A stretch of DNA of 64,000 nucleotides from assembly GCA_013076295.1 (NCBI GenBank), contig RQOL01000861.1:62001-126000 (forward strand). The letters run 5' to 3'. Origin of the DNA: Sanderia malayensis. Taxonomy: Eukaryota > Cnidaria > Scyphozoa > Semaeostomeae > Pelagiidae. The first letter of the stretch is position 1. Each line of letters begins with the position of its first letter. Positions 59,926 to 64,000 of the stretch are shown piece after piece. The notes under the pieces are model-generated. The model was not told the origin of the DNA. It saw only the letters and a list, made by a program, of their open reading frames with translations, and searched no databases. The translations under genes were made by a program, and so were the position numbers.

Positions 59926-60339
59926 TCACATCCTCCGCTTTCGGCCGCCTTGCATTTTCCTCATAGCTGTGTCTAAACCATATCCAGCTGCAACGATTGC
60001 TCCACCTTTTGCAGCTTTCTTAGCACCTCTCAATGCTATCTTCTTAACAGCTTGTTTACTAACTCGTTTTGCTATCGCTCTTCCACCCTGTCTTACAGCT
60101 TGTTTAATAGCTTGCCTAGCTGCTACACGTGCTATTGCGGAACCCATGTTTGTTGACTTCCTCTCTACTCTCCTTTCACGTTTTCGTATTCTATCCCTTT
60201 TATACTTTCCTTCAGCCGTCATTAGTTTAGTCGCTTCAACTCCACCATCATCCTTCAACATATCGTCTATCAGCATTGATGCTACAACACTTGCTGCTAT
60301 ACTAGCCATGATTATATTATAGCTATTAAATTGTAGCAT
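59926..60339 (-). CDS. Basic Ala-rich protein, possible virion core or membrane-active protein
   Basis: 137 aa from 60,339; the ATG at 60,309 (MASIAASVVASMLIDDMLKD) is also plausible. The N-terminus is a hydrophobic helix, the middle a very basic KRDRIRKRERRVERK, and the C-terminus alternates Ala/Lys/Arg and Gly (GAKKAAKGGAIVAAGYGLD) and ends GGRKRRM. Composition resembles adenovirus-type core or pVI-like proteins. TATAAAAG is at 60,348-60,355. Confidence 0.5.
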   Translation of the reverse strand: MLQFNSYNIIMASIAASVVASMLIDDMLKDDGGVEATKLMTAEGKYKRDRIRKRERRVERKSTNMGSAIARVAARQAIKQAVRQGGRAIAKRVSKQAVKKIALRGAKKAAKGGAIVAAGYGLDTAMRKMQGGRKRRM

Positions 60340-60347
60340 TCCTCATT

Positions 60348-60355
60348 CTTTTATA
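60348..60355 (-). promoter_or_regulatory. TATA-like box before the Ala-rich basic ORF
   Basis: TATAAAAG immediately upstream of 60,339 favours translation from the second ATG at 60,309, about 39 nt downstream. Confidence 0.4.
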
Positions 60356-60480
60356 ATCTATTTCTTAAATTCTTCATCTGCATATGCCCACTTATCGCGT
60401 TGTTTTTTCGGTACTCCGGCAGCTCTCCAAAATTTTCTAGGGATGAACTGTAGGGGTTTTGGTTTTTTCCAACCCTTTTT

Positions 60481-60636
60481 TCACATTGTTGGTTTCAGCT
60501 CTCGCTGTAATCCTGGTAGTGGTGTTGCTGCAATAGCTGTTTTCACAATCCAATTTTGTATGTTTTTAAAAAGACCTTTACCCCTAATTCTCTTAGTGCG
60601 CTGTTTCTTTCTACCCTGTCTCTTGCGCTTACCCAT
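60481..60636 (-). CDS. Small basic ORF, followed in frame by a second segment after TGA
   Basis: 51 aa beginning MGKRKRQGRKKQRTKRIRGK, then a short amphipathic stretch (FKNIQNWIVKTAIAATPLPG), ending at TGA. The same frame stays open afterwards to TAG at 60,358-60,360 (another 40 codons, basic/aromatic, with QFIPRKFWRAAGVPKKQ). TATAAAAA lies at 60,662-60,669. It may be a virion DNA-binding peptide. The TGA may be a mutation or a true end. Confidence 0.4.
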   Translation of the reverse strand: MGKRKRQGRKKQRTKRIRGKGLFKNIQNWIVKTAIAATPLPGLQRELKPTM

Positions 60637-60661
60637 CTTTATTTATGAGGTAAGTGCATTG

Positions 60662-60669
60662 TTTTTATA
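60662..60669 (-). promoter_or_regulatory. TATA-like box before the small basic ORF
   Basis: TATAAAAA, 26 nt upstream of the ATG at 60,636. Confidence 0.4.
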
Positions 60670-60779
60670 AGAAATTTAAGACGAAAAGCTGTTTAATGAA
60701 TGCGTATCTTTTATTATTCCAATTTCTAATCTAATAACACATTTTTCCTATTTTAATAACTTATCATTTCAACAACTGA

Positions 60780-61274
60780 TTAACATAGGGAGAAACAGTC
60801 AGATTCAATTAATAGTTTTTCACCCCATTCTCTAAGAACACAATCATATTTAATGTTATAAGGTAAACAATCCACCCATAAACTACTAATGTTGTATTGT
60901 TTCTTTTTGTGATGATAGATAATTTGCTTCTCTATCCAAAGGAGTATCACAGCAAACCTTCCCAAGTTTCCATTTCCATTAGAAAAACTTTCATTGAATA
61001 GTGTTTTCAAGGTGTCATTGATCCTATCTTCCCATTCATCTTCATTCATCGGAGATTCTTCAATCAGCAACCCATCTTCAGCATCCTTTGCTTGTGGTAG
61101 ATTACCCAAATTAACGCTTTTTCGAGCAAATCCCATAAACTTGTGTAAATTCTTGTATACTTTCCCAAGATATATGCGTCGAACTTGAACCTTTGTATTA
61201 ATGTCCATTACATCTCTAAAATGTTCCTTCAAATAGACTAAGAGCATTATAATGTGTGCTAATGTTAACAACAT
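60780..61274 (-). CDS. Candidate Bcl-2-like protein (tentative)
   Basis: 164 aa. A helix-rich N-terminus is followed by TLFNESFSNGNGNLGRFAVI, which fits the BH1 layout (LF, Asn/Gly-rich turn, N-x-GR, hydrophobic helix), and near the C-terminus by CVLREWGEKLL at a BH2-like place. Adintoviruses and adenoviruses are known to carry Bcl-2-type apoptosis inhibitors, which supports the idea. No C-terminal membrane anchor is visible. TATAAAAA at 61,308-61,315 precedes the gene by 34 nt. The match is short and could be chance. Confidence 0.35.
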   Translation of the reverse strand: MLLTLAHIIMLLVYLKEHFRDVMDINTKVQVRRIYLGKVYKNLHKFMGFARKSVNLGNLPQAKDAEDGLLIEESPMNEDEWEDRINDTLKTLFNESFSNGNGNLGRFAVILLWIEKQIIYHHKKKQYNISSLWVDCLPYNIKYDCVLREWGEKLLIESDCFSLC

Positions 61275-61307
61275 CTTTGCTACTGAGATAATAAGTGAAA
61301 TCGATCG

Positions 61308-61315
61308 TTTTTATA
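61308..61315 (-). promoter_or_regulatory. TATA-like box before the Bcl-2-like candidate
   Basis: TATAAAAA, 34 nt upstream of the ATG at 61,274. Confidence 0.4.
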
Positions 61316-61550
61316 GATTACTCGAAATCTGGCGCATGCGCAGTTAAGAGGCCGGTTCTAGCCCGCCTGATTAAGGTATGCCAATTCGAATGAAGATTAT
61401 GTAATCATTCAAAGAAGGTTCGAGCCATAAAGTGATGCATGCGCAGTTGAGAGGTAGAATAGAAGCATATGAAGCAGGTAGAAGCATATGAGAATACACA
61501 CAGTAATACTTTTTCTCAATTACCATTATTATTATTAAGTTACTCTTCAT

Positions 61551-61766
61551 TTATAATATATTTTTTTGAATACTAACATCTGCCAATGCATGGATGAAAA
61601 TCTTCATTATAATTTCATCGGTTTCTTCATCATCATTACCATATCCTTCATCATCATCATTATCGTTAGGGCAGCGGTGATTTATGCTCAAAAACGGTAA
61701 AAGTGCCCAACACATCGGACATTCAAACGCAATTAAAATTCCATTTTCAATCGTTAATTGATTCAT
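61551..61766 (-). CDS. Small acidic ORF with Cys/His cluster
   Basis: 71 aa from ATG at 61,766 (MNQLTIENGILIAFECPMCW). CPMC, then HRC about ten residues later, could bind zinc. The middle is a run of Asp/Glu/Asn (DNDDDEGYGNDDEETDE). Not recognised. Its start overlaps the end of the next ORF upstream. Confidence 0.35.
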   Translation of the reverse strand: MNQLTIENGILIAFECPMCWALLPFLSINHRCPNDNDDDEGYGNDDEETDEIIMKIFIHALADVSIQKNIL

Positions 61767-61947
61767 GTTTTTTCTTGTTTTTCTCAAGCTCTGAAATAAA
61801 CGAATCATAATCACTAATATTATGAATTAATTCCAAATAAAGCTGTAAGGATAAAAAAGGTTTGAAGCAGAAAAAACGCAACTTACTTTTTGAATATCCG
61901 GTGTGTTTGAATGTCATTCCAGATTCTAGAAGTTTCTGATCTCTCAT
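61747..61947 (-). CDS. Small upstream ORF, unknown, possibly spliced
   Basis: 66 aa starting MRDQKLLESGMTFKHTGYSK. A GTAAGT just after GYSK and a CTTACAG about 44 nt later could define a very short intron that would shorten it. The C-terminus is charged (SELEKNKKKHES). First ORF of the block. From 61,950 to 62,410 I see no gene, only AT-rich sequence with several GCGCATGC/GCATGCGC words. Confidence 0.3.
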   Translation of the reverse strand: MRDQKLLESGMTFKHTGYSKSKLRFFCFKPFLSLQLYLELIHNISDYDSFISELEKNKKKHESIND

Positions 61948-62410
61948 GACAGAGATTTGCCGCGTACATTCGAACGTCGCATTCGAAAGTTTCTGATTGG
62001 TTCTTTGAATTCAATCTCGAGCCGAGAACGTGAATTTGCCAGTTCCTCAATATTTTTGTGTTTTCTTGTTATTTATTTAACAAACTCTTATCATCTTATA
62101 AGTGCATGAATAATATGAAATAATTCATTCAATATAATCAAGATATTTTCTTTTTATTGCTGTAAAAATCTTTTTCATAAACAAAACCGTTTTTTAGTAA
62201 TTAAGCTTTTTATGGGTTTTTTATCAGCTTTGGCAATGTTTTGCAACTTCAAACTAACTTTCCACAACCTTCCCGTTATCGTTTTCGATTATTTTTTGCT
62301 GTTAATGCTCTTTTCAATTCTCGAAGATTCTCGCGCATGCGTGATCTTAAAACTAAAATAAAATAAAAATTCTACTGCGCATGCGTGCGCTCTGACGCCT
62401 ACTTCCTCTC

Positions 62411-64000
62411 CTACTCATACCATATGACAGGTAAATAGAACGTCCGCCTCTTACCTCTTATATTATGCTACATTTTCATATAAGAGCAAAGGCAGCAAGC
62501 CATTGCCAATGATCAGCCAATTCCCACATTCAAGATGATTATTACCGGTCGCCCAGAAAAAGATCGAAGATATGATGATCCTACTGCCAGAGAAATTCCA
62601 GCAGTCTACACTACACGCAATGGCGGTTCTCCTAATCCCGAGGATAGAGAGCTTCAAATTCGAACAAGGCGTGGTAATTTTATGAAGATTAATGCCATAG
62701 ATCCTGTTGCGGATCCTCTAACCTATCCATTGGTGTTCTTTCAGGGTGATCGTGGATACAGCGTGGACCTTCAACGTCTACCTACACGTGAAGGACAATG
62801 CCAGCAAAATGCTAATTGTAACCACCGTACCAAACTTACAATCGCCGAATATTATTCGTACCGAATACAAGTCAGAAATCAACTGTCCACCATCCACAGG
62901 GCAACACTTTTCTTTCAACAATATTTGGTGGATGCATACACCAAGATAGAAGGAAACAAGGTAAACTGGATTTTGCACAATCAACGGCAATTACGTGCTG
63001 ACAGTTATCGAGGCCTGATGGATCACCTGAACAGAAGGGCTGAAATCGAAAATAAAATGGCCAGGGCAAACAATCCCAACGAACCCCTTCATATTGATGT
63101 TGGTCGTGTTGTCATACTTCCCTCATCTTTTTCAGGCAGTCAACGAAATATGTACCAGAACTTTCAAGATGCAATGACCATCGTAAGAAAGTATGGCAAG
63201 CCTGACATCTTCCTAACCTTGACGGCCAATCCCAAATGGAAGGAGATTTCGGAAAACATTCTCCCGCACCAGAAGGCAAATGACCGGCCTAACATCGTCA
63301 CACGAGTATTTCAACAGAAACTACAAAAACTACTGGAAGATGTCCTTCACAAGCACATTCTCGGACACACTATTGCACATGTATATTTCATCGAATTTCA
63401 GAAGAGAGGACTACCACACGCTCACATGATTCTGTTCCTCTCTGAGGCTGATAGACCACGAACACCTGAAGAGGTAACATCTATAGCAATAATCTATTAT
63501 AGAGTAAAAGATAGATTCATTATACATTTATTATTGAGTATGAAATATTATCATCAGTTGTATTACTTAGTAAAAACACAATGCATTTTGATGTGTAGAA
63601 CTTACATGTGATATTTTTCCTCGAAACCTACAGGTAGATCGACTCATATCAGCTGAAATTCCGGACCCACAGGATGCAAGATATCACAAGTTAGTGCTGA
63701 AGCACATGACACATGGACCATGAGGTGATATAAACCCCGGATGTGTTTGCATGGAGAAGAACAAATGCAAGAAACGATTTCCGAAAAATCGCACTGCCGA
63801 AACACAAGTCAATGCGAATGGTTATCCACTCTACAGACGACGCTGTCGACATCCAGTCAATCTGGAAGATCGACTTCTAGATGATACATGGGTTGTGCCA
63901 CATAATCGCCATCTTCTACTCAAGTATCAGTGTCACATTAATCTGGAAATATGTAGCACTGTGAAGTCCGTGAAATATATTTGCAAATATATTCATAAAG
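62411..64000 (+). pseudogene. Helitron gene, partial, internal deletion, runs off the window
   Basis: Similarity to the 49-52 kb Helitron resumes at the CATATGACAGGTAAAT donor region (~62,418; matches ~51,471). About 400 bp are then missing, and the reading frame picks up at GAGCAAAGGCAGCAAGC (~62,485). The exon to 63,473 is open and includes RRYDDPTAREI, LTYPLVFFQGD, HIDVGRVVILPSSFSGS and the HUH motif RGLPHAHMILFLS, ending at GAG|GTAACA. The next exon starts at 63,634 and has a TGA in HMTHGP*GD where the other copies have Cys, then DDTWVVPHNRHLLLKYQCHI and VKYICKYIHK at the window edge. The helicase part lies beyond the window. Confidence 0.85.

Larger units (their letters stand above)
52763..62410 (-). 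mobile_element. Polinton/adintovirus-like element lacking a visible DNA polymerase
   Basis: A compact, intron-poor, minus-strand block carries the diagnostic set: adenovirus-type protease, double-jelly-roll type major capsid protein, basic core-type protein, retroviral-type integrase with chromodomain, and packaging ATPase. Helitron fragments of the same family flank both sides, ending at Helitron position ~52,762 on the left and resuming near 62,411. I found neither terminal inverted repeats nor any family B polymerase fragment, so the element is truncated or belongs to a polymerase-less lineage. Several capsid genes are interrupted, so it looks like an old inactive insertion. Confidence 0.85.

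Noticed and set aside
61950..62410. Terminal inverted repeat or polymerase remnant of the Polinton-like element
   Set aside because: Neither pairs with 52,763-52,860 nor shows PolB motifs; only GCATGCGC words recur.

Overview
This window looks like repeat-rich chromosomal DNA from an AT-rich metazoan, probably a marine invertebrate; a cnidarian, sponge or similar lineage would fit, but the sequence does not settle the species. The evidence is intron-containing Helitron genes with good splice sites, a Polinton/adintovirus-type gene block, a RecQ-carrying DNA transposon, MITEs with target-site duplications (TSDs), and long GTAT-type microsatellites. No bacterial gene organisation, tRNA, rRNA or CRISPR array was seen. 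Almost everything recognisable is mobile DNA, and much of it is nested.

Layout. (1) 1-23,283: two near-identical copies of a ~12-kb unit in tandem (1-12,040 and 12,041-23,283). Each holds tandem mini-exon-like repeats, a small spliced ORF, noncoding 5' exons, a five-exon Helitron Rep/helicase gene that was already damaged before the duplication, a long 3' region and a minisatellite. (2) 23,284-25,550: GTAT/TAGTAGG minisatellites, a recurring palindromic 38-bp unit, and a polarity switch near 25,100. (3) 25,550-29,500: an acidic coiled-coil-like ORF (-), a three-exon gene of unknown function (+), and a 73-bp tandem repeat. (4) 29,525-34,654: a third, more divergent Helitron (-) broken by in-frame stops. 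(5) 34,660-37,820: gene-poor repeats. (6) 37,828-44,683: a 6,856-bp DNA transposon with 20-bp terminal inverted repeats (TIRs) and a 9-bp TSD. It carries a DUF6589-type gene (+) and a RecQ-like helicase gene (-) whose exons sit inside each other's introns; a related unoccupied site lies at about 47.74 kb. (7) 44,684-49,370: two mariner-like MITEs, two paralogous copies of an unrecognised minus-strand gene, and a second version of the Helitron-linked small spliced ORFs. (8) 49,375-52,762: a Helitron of the family in (1), with a hAT-like MITE in an intron. (9) 52,763-62,410: a Polinton/adintovirus-like block, all on the minus strand: protease, major capsid protein, basic core-type protein, minor-capsid-like proteins, integrase with chromodomain, packaging ATPase, and several small ORFs. 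No family B polymerase was found. (10) 62,411-64,000: part of another Helitron copy running off the window.

How the genes work together. The Helitron proteins are HUH Rep plus PIF1-type helicases for rolling-circle transposition. The Polinton-like block has the parts for capsid building, packaging and integration. Its genes from integrase to protease overlap by 1-8 nt at each boundary, as in a polycistronic block, whereas most upstream genes have their own TATA-like box. Many frameshifts fall in homopolymers, and the two tandem copies differ mainly by 1-2 base indels, so some breaks may be assembly errors rather than decay.
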